Of a DNA stretch of 64,000 nucleotides, positions 51,904 through 61,888 are shown piece by piece (within the stretch, counting starts at the first letter, position 1; each line of letters opens with the position of its first letter). The stretch comes from Anoplopoma fimbria (lineage: Eukaryota; Chordata; Actinopteri; Perciformes; Anoplopomatidae): the NCBI RefSeq assembly GCF_027596085.1, contig NC_072464.1, forward strand, positions 18,904,624 through 18,968,623, written 5' to 3'. The translations under genes were made by a program, and so were the position numbers. The notes under the pieces are model-generated. The model had not been told where the DNA came from. It worked only from the letters and a program-made list of their open reading frames with translations, and ran no database searches.

Positions 51904-54762
51904 CTGTGGAGGGGGAGACCATTGAAATGATAAGAAAATGATGAGAAAATTATAAAAAATGGATTTATATAAATCAGTAAAACATCACAAGAAATATTGG
52001 GTGGAACAACATTATTATTATTATTATTATTATTTATTGATCCCCATGGGGGAAATTCAAGTGTTGCAGCAGCTCAACTACAGAGAAACAGACAATAAAT
52101 ACACATACTATACAACTACACAGACAATAAATACACATACTATACAAAAAATACACATACTATACAACTAAATACACATACTACAGACAATAAATACACA
52201 TACTATACAACTACACAGACAATAAATACACATACTATACAACTATACAGACACAGACAATAAATACACATACTATACAACTACACAGACAATAAATACA
52301 CATACTATACAACTACACAGACAATAAATACACATACTATACAACTACACAGACAATAAATACACATACTATACAACTACACAGACACAGACAATAAATA
52401 CACATACTATACAACTACACAGACAATAAATACACATACTATACAACTACACAGACAATAAATACACATACTATACAACTACACAGACAATAAATACACA
52501 TACTATACAACTACACAGACAATAAATACACATACTATACAACTACACAGACAATAAATACACATACTATACAACTACACAGACAATAAATACACATACT
52601 ATACAACTACACAGACACAGACAATAAATACACATACTATACAACTACACAGACACAGACAATAAATACACATACTATACAACTACACAGACAATAAATA
52701 CACATACTATACAACAAAATAAAGATAGAACAGGAATAAAAATGTACAGTAAAGATAGAACAGGAAAATGAAACCGACATATATAAATGGTCTGCTCTGT
52801 TTTAGGGAAACATGTCTGTTCTTTTATCACGTTTATCTTTTGATAATAATACTAGACTATTAGCAGCACATTTTTGATAGACACTGTAGTGTTTTTGCAA
52901 AGGCAAATTGCAATCTAATATGAATTATATGCAGTTAGATAAATGTTAGTGTGCTTTGAATTAAAACTGTACAGTTTGTATTTTAAGCATACCAGTTTTC
53001 CACCATTTATAAAAAATGTCAGTGCATCTTGAGCAGAACTGCTTTTTCCCTTGGATAACCTTTATTAAAATGCATATCATCCAAGTGCATTTTAAAAACA
53101 ACATGGTACTCTTAAATGTATTCATTAATACTTAAAAATAAAATGTAGGTCCTCGGAGATGTCAGTCTACATGAAATTTAATTTATAAAAATAGTCAGAT
53201 ATGTTTCATGATAAAAAAAAAATAATAATGATTTAAAAACCTCAGAAACAACTTTATTGTGCCATTTAAGTCCATTTGCACTCTATCACAGTTTTATTAA
53301 ATCAGTGTCAACGCTAGCGTTTGTTTTCTTCTCTAATTCTTATCTTATCTCATATTAATGTTACTGATTTAATGTATTTCTTTTTTACAGCAGTCCCGAG
53401 ACTAAGGATGGATGAGACACATGTTGAGATAAAATACTTCTGAGGTGCTAAAACCAGTACGGTGTGAGAAGAATGGCGTCAGTAATTAAACACAAATCAT
53501 TATGTAGAAAGGATGCTGTGGTGTTTTTTTTTAATCGAATACAAATCAATTAGATCCCCAAATAGAAACACACATTAAATGAAATACCCTTTAACCCATT
53601 TTAATCCTTCTATAATAACATTTTTAGTATTAATGTGGTGATCTTAATTGATTCCTAAAATAATTGTTTCGAATTTGATTCCATTATTTGTGTTACTCTT
53701 CCCAATAATTCTCCTCAGAGGTTAGTAATACAATTGCAATGACAATTTCTAAATAGAATTATTATTTCATCATTAATAATGTGAGATATTGTGTGAGAGT
53801 AGCCTTTTGGCAGACTTCTTTTATATCATAAAAATTAAATTAACATGAAATAACTGTGTGTTAGTTGATAACACTATGTATTACTGTCCTGGCAGGTTAT
53901 TTATTCCCTTACCTTTCTGTACTCCCGTGTTTAGTGGACCCCAAGATGTTCCTTTGCTTTCCTTCAACAGATTTTCTGTTGGATCTGAAATCAAAACAGA
54001 CACATTGTCAGCATCACCATCTGTCCATCCACCCTGTTCAGGCCTGTTATCTAATTCATATCTATCATTTTCATTTTATAAATGTCATTTTGTTTATTTT
54101 ATTTGGAAGCCAATCAAAATACTCTTCGATTCTAATCTTTCCTCACAGGGTTAAGACAACAACTTGTTTCTATTTTTGGAGAAATTAATTAAGTATCCTT
54201 TAAAAAGCAAGACCCAAGTGGGAACAATAAAACAGATGAAAAAGATGAATAAAATAAAAGACCGGTGTATCAGTGAGAACGTATTTAATTATAGAACAGC
54301 TGATATATATAAAATTGTTGAACTATAATGTCAAAATTGACCAGACAGGTGCGTATACGACTAAATTGAAATGTTAAAAAAAAATTGTAAAAAAAAAAAA
54401 AAAATCTCTATAAAAAATGGTTCAAATTGATTTAAATCCTAATTGTCTCCTGAACCGGTTTCAGTCTATAATGCAAGAAGCACGTCGGTCGTCTCTGCGG
54501 TCTCCTCTCCAGGAAACGCGTCCAGGAAAAAGGATTTCCGATTTCCGACAAAAGAGCAGACGAGCTTTCAGATTGAAGGAAGAAGAAAAAAAAAGGAAAA
54601 AAAAGGCTGAACAATGCTCTGCTCCTGGAGAGAGAGAGCACCGACGACCAGGACGACACCCGGCCACGTTTAAAGGAACCATAACTGTGGTCCCATCATC
54701 TCCTGTAACGAACCTGAGAGATACATGTTGAACATGAGGTTTCCTCCGCAGTCCTGTCTCAT
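51362..54762 (-). CDS. fev: ETS transcription factor Fev (Pet-1), three coding exons
   Basis: Fev is a nuclear ETS-family DNA-binding protein of the ERG/FLI1 subfamily, known as a determinant of serotonergic neuron identity. Coding exons 54762-54714, 53984-53913 and 51903-51362 total 663 nt and give 220 residues. Both introns are phase 1 (729 and 2009 nt). The N-terminus reads [17 protein letters not shown] then [14 protein letters not shown], matching the short Fev N-terminus and lacking a Pointed domain, which separates it from Erg and Fli1. The ETS domain spans about residues 43-128 ([55 protein letters not shown]). The tail is rich in Pro, Ser and Asn, has FSYWPG, ends NSHYN, and lacks the poly-Ala tracts of mammalian FEV. 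The first donor is GTTCGT, weaker than usual. Span includes introns. Confidence 0.95.
52011..52087. mobile_element. Fragment of a dispersed fish repeat beside the minisatellite
   Basis: An ATT trinucleotide run leads into tttattgatccccatggg and then ggaaattcaagtgttgcagc. I recall near-identical strings as a dispersed repeat in teleost genomes; I cannot name the family with certainty. The adjoining minisatellite looks like an expansion of sequence within or at the edge of this element. Confidence 0.45.
52088..52715. repeat. Minisatellite in fev intron 2, about 20 copies of a 32-bp unit
   Basis: A tandem array is built on a 32-bp unit that starts acaataaatacacatact and finishes with acaactacacag. 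Some units carry an extra acacag, making 38-bp variants. Copies are nearly identical across most of the array, and the left edge holds shorter, truncated units. It is preceded by an ATT microsatellite (52011-52034) and followed by a diverging aaagatagaacagg duplication. Confidence 0.97.
53913..53984 (-). CDS. fev: fev coding exon 2
   Basis: This 72-nt exon is bounded by the acceptor ttgatttcag and the donor GTAAGG. It encodes [15 protein letters not shown] then [10 protein letters not shown] across both junctions, the region linking the Fev N-terminus to the ETS domain. Phase 1 at both ends agrees with exons 1 and 3. Confidence 0.92.
54714..54762 (-). CDS. fev: fev coding exon 1 (short N-terminal exon)
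   Basis: On the minus strand the ATG at 54762-54760 opens [16 protein letters not shown] and the exon ends on a single G before GTTCGT. Codon 17 (Asp) is completed by AT from exon 2. The match to the vertebrate Fev N-terminus (MRQ...NMYL.DP) decides the start. At 49 nt the exon is too short for an ORF scan. Confidence 0.88.
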
Positions 54763-54799
54763 TGTGTTGGCTGCTTCAGAATGGGTTGGATTTCATTTC

Positions 54800-55075
54800 G
54801 TTGGTGGCGTTGGAGGAAAAAGATTTTTATTAAACTTTATCTCATAACTGTGATCTGGAATAGGACAGATTGAAGTTTCCAGGCAACTGTCAGTGGCCCC
54901 CATCTCTGAGACAATATTCAGACAGCAATTTCCCCTGGTGCATTGCTTTAATTAAAAGAGCAATTTACCTCTGTCAGCCCGCCTGGTGCCCACAATAAAA
55001 AGAGGCCGATAGAAATTGGGCCCTTATCAATCCACCATCACAGTTTAATAAAGTTTCCGCGTTAAGATCTGAGTT
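54800..55075 (-). promoter_or_regulatory. fev: Candidate fev promoter and proximal enhancer
   Basis: Just upstream of the fev ATG is a TATA-like, A/T-rich stretch (minus-strand TTTAATAAAAAT, about 54821-54832). A GATA site (AGATAA, 54842-54837) is next to it. Further out are a homeodomain-type TTTAATTAAA (about 54948-54957) and a second GATA-like site (CTTATCA, 55023-55029). The block 54890-55075 is nonrepetitive and more GC-rich than its surroundings. GATA2/3 factors are known to act upstream of Pet-1 in the hindbrain; using these particular sites is inference. Confidence 0.4.
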
Positions 55076-58000
55076 TCTATGGTGAATTGAAGTGTTTGAC
55101 ATGGAAACCAGTTCAGATCCTCCTCACTTTTCCGCCTCTTTACCTCTCAGCAAACAACAAAGACCTATTTCATGTTGGGGAAAAGAATATTTACCTTGAA
55201 AAGGACGCCTCAGTGCACTCGAGAAAGCAGGGACATTTCATCCCCCCTGACCTTCTGTTTGTGGGTTTAAGGTTATATAGCCTCAATCTGAGGGTTGTAA
55301 CTCTAAAACCATGGCTTCTGATGCTCACTGACGTTATCAATATGTTTCTAATTCTGCTGTTTTTCAGAGGCAGTGGACTGTGTGAAGCCGTGTGGGCTCT
55401 ATTACCCTGCCTGTGTATCTAGTATACACATCCTTTGTGATTACTAGTCCTATCATTAAAACGGTGGGATTTTTGAATTCATCAGTTGTCCATTCACAAA
55501 GATTTAGGAGCAAATAATGTTGATATTAAGTCCCATAACATGAAGCCGATGATACAGAACAAAACTGTGATTAAGTGGCATTTGAATCATTTTTAGAAAT
55601 GTATTTATATTGCTTGTAAATCATAATCTTTCAACACACAATCTCTCTAAAAGTGTTCATTGTTGTCAATTCAGGACTATATTGTTATAATCTGCAGTGT
55701 ATTTCTCTGCTCTGAAGCACTTTGGGGTGTTTAAAAGCAACACATTTACATTTAAAGAGGAAATTCCTGGCATGCATGAGCGTGACAACAAACACTGGCA
55801 TGATGGTTTATCAGTAAAATCTAAAAAACAGTTTTAGCCAGATTATATGATTTATCTTGGCCTTCCTTGAAAATAAATATTTTTTTCAAGTTACAAAAGA
55901 GACTTAGGAAATCCATCTGGCACAAAATATTTTAACTGGAAGAGCTCACAAACAATACGTTTCATTTATTTAAACTAGAAATAATACATTGACATTAAGT
56001 TACAATACATGTACCCAACAGAAAACAAATAATTCAGATCCAACTTTGCACATCAGGTCCTTTGTGTGTAGACTGAACTGTGTGGTAATTCCATAAAGCA
56101 CACATGCAAACAGGCCTTGTGTATATACTGCAGGCTATGGAGTAAATAGTAAATTATTTTGTTTTTGTTGTAGCTTGCAAGTTTGTACAAGTCCCTGGTC
56201 ACATAAACAGGTTTTGTCAGACTAGAAATGCCTTTGATTGTTCCATTAGTTTACACATTGTAACTGATGATGATTTCAAGCTTTTGTCCTCTCAGACAAA
56301 GAGGAGAAAATCTTGTGCAACTGATCAATGGAGGATTAATTAGCAAATATTCCCCCGTGTTCCCTCCTCCATTCTTCACATGGCAGCAGGTCCTCAGGCC
56401 TCGGTTTAGTAGGTTTGTCACTGGCGTCCCAGACTTGCTTTAGCTGCCTGTGTCCAAGTATGAGTCGCAGGCAACTTAAAACAAGCCTCGAAAGCTAGGC
56501 TGTATCCACTGATGCAGTGGTAGATAAGTAGAGCAGAAGGCAATAAATCCACTGATAGAAGGAAAAAACAAATAACATTGAAACATCGAAAAGGCATTCA
56601 TTTGTTCTGTTTCTTTTATTACATCACATCTTTTTGGTGCTACTTATTGATCTAGGCTATATAGAGTTCAGAATGTATGTAAAAGACAAATAATTAAGTC
56701 AGCATCTGATGGTAGATAGTCTAAAAGTTAAACAGAGGCATGTTACAAATGAAAGAATCTTAATCTTGCATAAATCCCATCAACAAACATAAGTACTAAT
56801 TAAAGAGTGCATCCTTCAGGTGGTTTGCCGGTATTCATTTGGCGATAAGGTGGATATAAACATTCAGGTATAATAGCATCATTTCATCTGTTTAACACAT
56901 TCTTAAAATCTAAAAAAAAAACTGTTATTAATATCTAGCAAAGAAATCCATCACAACACCCTCGTGAAGTTAAAGCTGTCTCCAAGAATCAACTCAAACT
57001 CCCTCTGTAAAGCCTCAAACTTACCTTGGTGCTCTGCACTGTGTGGCCACAGTACCGGAGTTTGCAGCTGACTACACTGCTCAGGTGTCACTCCTCTATA
57101 AGTCACTGTGAGAGCTGCTTTAATCAGTCTGCAGAGGAATGTATGTTTGAGAAAGGTGTGTGTGCATGGTTACACATTTATCAAAAGATCCTGTTTTTTT
57201 GGGTGTGGGACGGTGAGCCGCCGCATGCTTGTGGGCGTGTGACACGGAATCCCATGTCCTGGACCAACAGGAGGAGTGTGTGCGGAGGTAAACACACTCC
57301 AGGATCCCTTTGAAATGATGTGACTGTAAGACAAACATGATGGTGCCACATTACAATAAACAAACAGATGCTAAACTAGGAGACTTTTAATTAGTTGTGT
57401 GCAAAGGAAGTGGTGGGGAGATAAATCATCCTAATATATGATCCAGGGTTATATTCTTTTTGTGTAAAAATGTTATAATCTCTTATGTTGTGTTCACTGT
57501 TTAAAAATACTGAGGGCCACAGGGTTGCAGTAGTTGCAGCTTAAAAAAAAAATCCTTTGTGATATGTAATTATGTAATAAGGGAATCATTCTGGTTAGAG
57601 ATAATGGTTTGCACTTAGATTAAACTAATTAATGTGCTTTGTAAAAGTAGTGTATCACTAAAACATTTTACCTTCAAATGTGGTGAATTTTCAGCTAAAC
57701 TTAATGGGTTTAAATCATACCTGATATCTTTGACAGTAAGTAAATGATCTATGGAAAAAGAATATTAGGCTTTCACAAATGAATTTTCACAAAGGTAGTC
57801 AAACAGAAATGTTTAGTAACTAACAGAAGGTTGATATTTTGGAGATGAAGGGTTTTTCACAGGCCGGCTACAATAGTAAGTAGCAATGGAACATGAGACT
57901 CAATTTGACGTAGTATGCCTTTACAGTTGGTCCAAGGGGGAAAAAACAGTCATCTGATCTGGCTAAATATTCCAACAGGGCTCAGGATTATAAAAATGAT

Positions 58001-58700
58001 TGACTATATGCATGACATTTGTCTCTCAGAGGACCTCTGCTGGTATCAGCTGAATTGCTTCGTCAGTATTTACGGTAACACTATTGTCCCTCTGTGTCTG
58101 GTACACAATACTTTCGCTGTATCAAAAAAAGTAAGCAAGATAAAGAGAACTTGAATCTGAATTCCCTCTATTTTCAAAAGATGATTCACATTGAAGTTCT
58201 TACTTAAATGTACATGTGTTTGTTGAGTGCTTGACTGGCTAGCAGACGGAGTTGGCCAACCAGATTATCTGTTGCTTTTTCTGACAGTTCCTCCCTTAAC
58301 TGGTCAATTGTGATTGTAACAGTAGATAACAAATACTAGAAACAAATGTGATATGGTGCTCTTGTTTATTTGGAAATAAGAACACAGTCTGACAAGAACA
58401 ATGTAGCACATCTTAAGGCCTAACAGAGAGATTTGAGTCAAATCTTTCCATGTTCACTAAAAGGCTAAATTTGTCCTTTAAATAGATACAAAGCAAAAAC
58501 TATCTCCAATAACAGCCTGCTCTTTGAAGCTAAAAGAGAATAAGGGGCTCTGATTTTGCATTTGCTTGTGCACCAATGCTACTACCTTCATAGCCATGGT
58601 GCAAAATGATCAACAGCTCAATTTAGCCATCAGATTTATATTTATTTAATTTTGGTGATTGTAAAAAGAGTGCAAAAAGAAAAAGGAATACCGACAGACA
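55076..58700. other. Intergenic between fev and cryba2
   Basis: No exon is recognised. A 111-codon plus-strand ORF at 55087-55422 has no known motif. The interval contains the 5' flank of fev and the 3' flank of cryba2 (same orientation), so enhancers of fev are expected here. Confidence 0.65.
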
Positions 58701-58723
58701 GTTTCAAGTTTTGAAGAAAAGCC

Positions 58724-58729
58724 TTTATT
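58724..58729 (-). terminator. cryba2: cryba2 polyadenylation signal
   Basis: AATAAA on the minus strand lies about 207 bases past the cryba2 stop codon, in the context gaaataaaggc. No closer signal is seen, so the mature 3'UTR would end near 58700-58710. Confidence 0.75.
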
Positions 58730-58935
58730 TCCTATTTCAAGAACATGCTTTAGCATGGTAGAAGAAGTAGGTACTTAGATATCCATACATGCAGAGCCAC
58801 AGAGTGATAGAAAGAGCGTGTCCGTCTACTGTTCTGTGACAGCGGTCTGTCCGGGGGTTCGAGTTGAAGAACGGGATTTCCGGGGAGAGTTTTTTTTTTT
58901 TTTTTCAGGTGGGGTCAGGCAGGCAGAAAGAAGGC

Positions 58936-59083
58936 TTAGTGCTGGATCCTACGAATGGACTGCACCTGGTTGGTGTGAGCCTGGGTGCTGAACTCATTGT
59001 AGTTTCTGTACTCGCCTTGGTGTCTGTCTCTCTCCAGGATGTACTGGTAGCCGCGGTAACCAGGGAACTGGTAGGCCACCCAG
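58936..59083 (-). CDS. cryba2: cryba2 exon 5 (Greek key 4 and stop)
   Basis: The exon follows a CT-rich acceptor (ctctctgtgcag) formed by the end of a CT/GA microsatellite. It encodes [20 protein letters not shown] through [10 protein letters not shown], with TAA at 58938-58936. Confidence 0.95.
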
Positions 59084-59085
59084 CT

Positions 59086-59121
<36 letters not shown>

Positions 59122-60804
59122 GTGAGCCAAGGTCAGATCACAGAATACTATAGTCCATAGACACAAACATTATAACAGACTTTTGGTTGATAAATTATAA
59201 AACTTGTTTCTATCATGTGTTTTGACAAAAGGGTAAGGATTGGATTCTTCAAAAGGATGAAAACAGGAGGAAGAGATAGATGCCTATATTTAGAGGAAGA
59301 TGTGTAACTTACGCTCCTGAGTTGACTTTGATGGAAGGCACCTCCTTGCTGCACCATCCCATGGCCTGTAGGGAAGGGTAGTCATCGCACATCTCGAACT
59401 TACGGCCCTGGAAGTCCTCACACTCGTACAGGGTCACCTTGCTGTCACTGTGGTTCTGCAGAGAAAGAGACAAAGAAAGGAGGGTTAGCAAGTTGACTAG
59501 TCCAACTAGTAGAAAGACAAAAAGCAGGATAAGAGGAAGGATGTGGTCACTTACAGCGCACTTGATGGGTCTGAAGGAAAGCATGTGCTCGGTTCTGTAG
59601 CTGCTGTTTCCACTCCAGGCCTCGTAGCGAGGGTAGTCTCCCTTCTCCAGGATAAACTGCTGTCCCTGGAACTCTGGGTACTCATAACCCACCCAACTGG
59701 AGTGGAAAGATGAGGTGGAAAGACATGAGGGGGGACAGACAAAGGGGGAGGAAGCAAAAAGGAAGAGGATAGAAATGCTGAGGTTAAATGAGCAGATACC
59801 ATATGTAAAATATCTAGCAATTAAACCAATAATGAACCACTAAATGTAAATTAGTTTTAGTGCAACAACAGTGGAACTGTCCTTTTCGTTAAACAACAGA
59901 GTCCAACGACCACTGAATACCCGGAATGAAAGCAACATGCAGCTTCTTTTGTCAAAGGGAGCACAAAGCAAACATTAAATACTGCTGCTGCTGCTGCTGC
60001 TGCTGCACCCACCGCTTTTTATCTGATCGCCAGTCAGTCAGCCATTCTGGCTCATAGCCGGCTGCTGCACACATCCAAGTCATATCAAAACAGGGATACA
60101 CTTGGTTGCATGCACACACACACACACATGCAAACGATACATGCCAAGTAGCGATGATATATCACCGTAGGCTATAATTTATGGTTTTTGTTATTCTGAG
60201 ACAGTGTTTGGGTCGTTTCTGCTTTAATAAAGACTTTTTCAAGCAGATGAAATTAGAATTGCAATAGAAGCAAATAATGGGATTCTATTAGATATTATTA
60301 TGGTTGGGGAAAATGCAATTTTTCAGTCGGCAATTTATGTTAATAAAGACTACAGACCAACATACTGTGGAAATTAAACTCACTCTCATAGTTACTCTTA
60401 TACTATATATTCAGTAAGGTACAATTTTAACCAGATCCTAGCAAATCATTGACTCAAATAAAACCTTTTTTTACCAGACATTGTAAAAAAAATAATCTCT
60501 ACACTGATCATAATCCACACAGAGGACCAAAAAAAATCCAGAAGAGGTCAAGAGGTGAAAGAGAAGTGATTTCCATAATGTAAGGACAATACATAACTAG
60601 ATAGATGGGGAGAGCAGAAAAAAAGATAACCAACAGTGTGACTTACGGTCCATTCTCAACCTTGATGGAACGGATCTTGTTGAAGCCCCTCTCCATGATG
60701 TTCTGGCACTCCAGCATGAACTCACAGCGCTTTCCCTGGAAGTTCTCCTCCTCCCAGACTGTGATCTTGAACTGGCCCATCTGCTCCATCTGTTGAGTGT
60801 TCAT
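58936..60804 (-). CDS. cryba2: Beta-A2 crystallin, four coding exons
   Basis: A beta/gamma-crystallin superfamily lens protein of 196 residues that forms oligomers in fibre cells and maintains refraction. Coding exons 60804-60647, 59696-59555, 59455-59313 and 59083-58936 total 591 nt, and each encodes one Greek-key motif as is typical of beta-crystallins. Motif 1: about 12-52 ([18 protein letters not shown]); motif 2: 53-98 ([28 protein letters not shown]); linker NHSDSK; motif 3: 106-147 ([21 protein letters not shown]); motif 4: 149-196 ([19 protein letters not shown], ending QSIRRIQH). The ILEKGDYPR and SIRR.QH signatures are those of CRYBA2 rather than A1/A3, A4 or the B group. The short N-terminal arm is normal for the A2 type. 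Human is 197 residues as I recall. Span includes introns. Confidence 0.97.
59091..59119. repeat. (GA)n in the last cryba2 intron
   Basis: A GA run on the plus strand, read as CT on the coding strand, starts about 7 bases upstream of the exon 5 acceptor and forms its whole pyrimidine tract. Length changes here would alter the tract. Confidence 0.97.
59313..59455 (-). CDS. cryba2: cryba2 exon 4 (Greek key 3)
   Basis: The 143-nt exon lies between the acceptor ctttctctgcag and the donor GTAAGT. It encodes [20 protein letters not shown] through SIKVNSG. The intron separating it from exon 3 is only 99 nt. Confidence 0.95.
59555..59696 (-). CDS. cryba2: cryba2 exon 3 (Greek key 2)
   Basis: The 142-nt exon lies between the acceptor tttccactccag and the donor GTAAGT. 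It begins by completing Pro53 and encodes [20 protein letters not shown] through SFRPIKCA. Confidence 0.95.
59982..60006. repeat. (CTG)8 trinucleotide repeat in cryba2 intron 2
   Basis: Eight uninterrupted CTG copies on the plus strand (CAG on the coding strand), entirely intronic. Confidence 0.95.
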
Positions 60805-60832
60805 GTTTGCTGGTTTTCCCTTAGGGGTTATT
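60647..60832 (-). CDS. cryba2: cryba2 exon 2 (start codon, Greek key 1)
   Basis: The acceptor cctttgtcag lies before 60832. A 28-nt leader precedes ATG at 60804-60802, and 158 coding bases end ...GGACC before GTAAGT. The encoded start is [20 protein letters not shown]. Confidence 0.93.
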
Positions 60833-61752
60833 CTGACAAAGGTGGAGGCATTAAAAAAACACAGTCAGTGTTAATAGATGGAAAATCAAATCAACAAGAT
60901 CAAGAATCACACCAAGACCTGCATATCCTGAGAATCGATAGTGTGAACAAGACTGAAAATGAATGAGTAACTGTAAATGTTTCGAGAGAGCGTTCTCTCT
61001 TTTTTGTTTAGACAGAATGTTTAAACCCAATAAGCTGATGCTGGCATTTTTCTAAATCAATGTAAAACTACATTCTTTGTATTTTAACTAGATGGAAAGA
61101 AACAGTCTCTTTAGACTATATGATTGCACCTTTACTCTGGAAAGAATTAGCTCCCAAAGGTGTCACACCAGGGAAAAATTCACCACTTTTCCATTTCTGT
61201 ACAGTACAGGCTTGTCTGTGTTTACATTAAAGAGATTCAATCTATAACCACAGACATGTCTCCTCTCCTTAAAATGTACAACTACTGTTACATGAAGCAA
61301 ACCACATATCTGTAGGACACAGCCTAAAAGCATGCATGCTGTTTCCAGTACCATCTGAAGTTCACCTACAGAACTGATCACTTCTAAAAGGAGTTGGTAA
61401 CCATACTTAGCTTAATTTTTCAATTTTTAAGATACAAAAATAGCACATTAGTCTACTGGTTTGACAAAAAATTTTGGTATGATATATACAGGCCAAACAC
61501 AAGCACACCAGTAAGGCATCGTCTTGCCAGCATTTCCCACTGAAACGACTGCTGAACTATTTTACCCTAAAAACAGAGCTATAAAGCCATGTTTTTACTT
61601 CTTAGCAAAAACGTTTCAATCAAATTGCATGGCTGTCTATCTAACAATATGGGCAGCATCTCGGTGGCTGTCGGGCTTCACCCCAGTACACATAGCTGTC
61701 CCCTGATTGCGGTACCGTAGCTGAGTCTGAGGCAGTGTGTTGGTATACTTAC

Positions 61753-61790
61753 AGACTGTACTGAGGTGGGACAGATCCAGTATAATCAAT
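61753..61790 (-). other. cryba2: Probable noncoding first exon of cryba2
   Basis: A strong donor (CAGTCTGTAAGTATAC on the minus strand) ends an exon at 61753, about 30 bases downstream of the expected start site set by the TATA box at 61816-61823. Splicing to the acceptor at 60832 would remove 920 nt. A noncoding first exon is a known feature of this gene family. The 5' end is an estimate. Confidence 0.7.
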
Positions 61791-61815
61791 GTCAGGTGAG
61801 AGACCCTCGCCTGTG

Positions 61816-61823
61816 TTTTTATA
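61816..61823 (-). promoter_or_regulatory. cryba2: cryba2 TATA box
   Basis: TATAAAAA on the minus strand in a GC-rich context (GGGCCCGGCCC just upstream) lies at the spacing expected for initiation near 61790. Crystallin genes commonly have strong TATA promoters. Confidence 0.75.
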
Positions 61824-61869
61824 GGGCCGGGCCCCCTGGACCTGCGCCACTCCATTTGCCCAGCAGCCT

Positions 61870-61888
61870 TGCACACTCAGCAGCTGAG
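61870..61888 (-). promoter_or_regulatory. cryba2: Maf-response-like element and E-box in the cryba2 promoter
   Basis: On the minus strand TGCTGAGTGTGCA (61882-61870) matches the Maf recognition consensus TGCTGAGTCAGCA at 11 of 13 positions, with one perfect half-site. It overlaps the palindrome CTCAGCAGCTGAG (61876-61888), which contains an E-box CAGCTG. It sits about 80-95 bp upstream of the inferred start site, where large Maf factors act on other crystallin promoters. Confidence 0.5.

Noticed and set aside
51904..51922. ATG at 51922 as the fev start
   Set aside because: The bases read as a pyrimidine tract and acceptor (ccccctccacag), and true upstream exons with the Fev N-terminus were found.
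51371..51925. 184-codon plus-strand ORF opposite fev exon 3
   Set aside because: It is antisense to a clear ETS-domain exon and arises from its codon composition.
52088..52715. Possible CRISPR-like array
   Set aside because: It is a eukaryotic intron with contiguous near-identical units and no unique spacers, hence a minisatellite.
55087..55422. 111-codon ORF upstream of fev
   Set aside because: No known domain, and it is read on the opposite strand from the neighbouring gene with no transcript signals.
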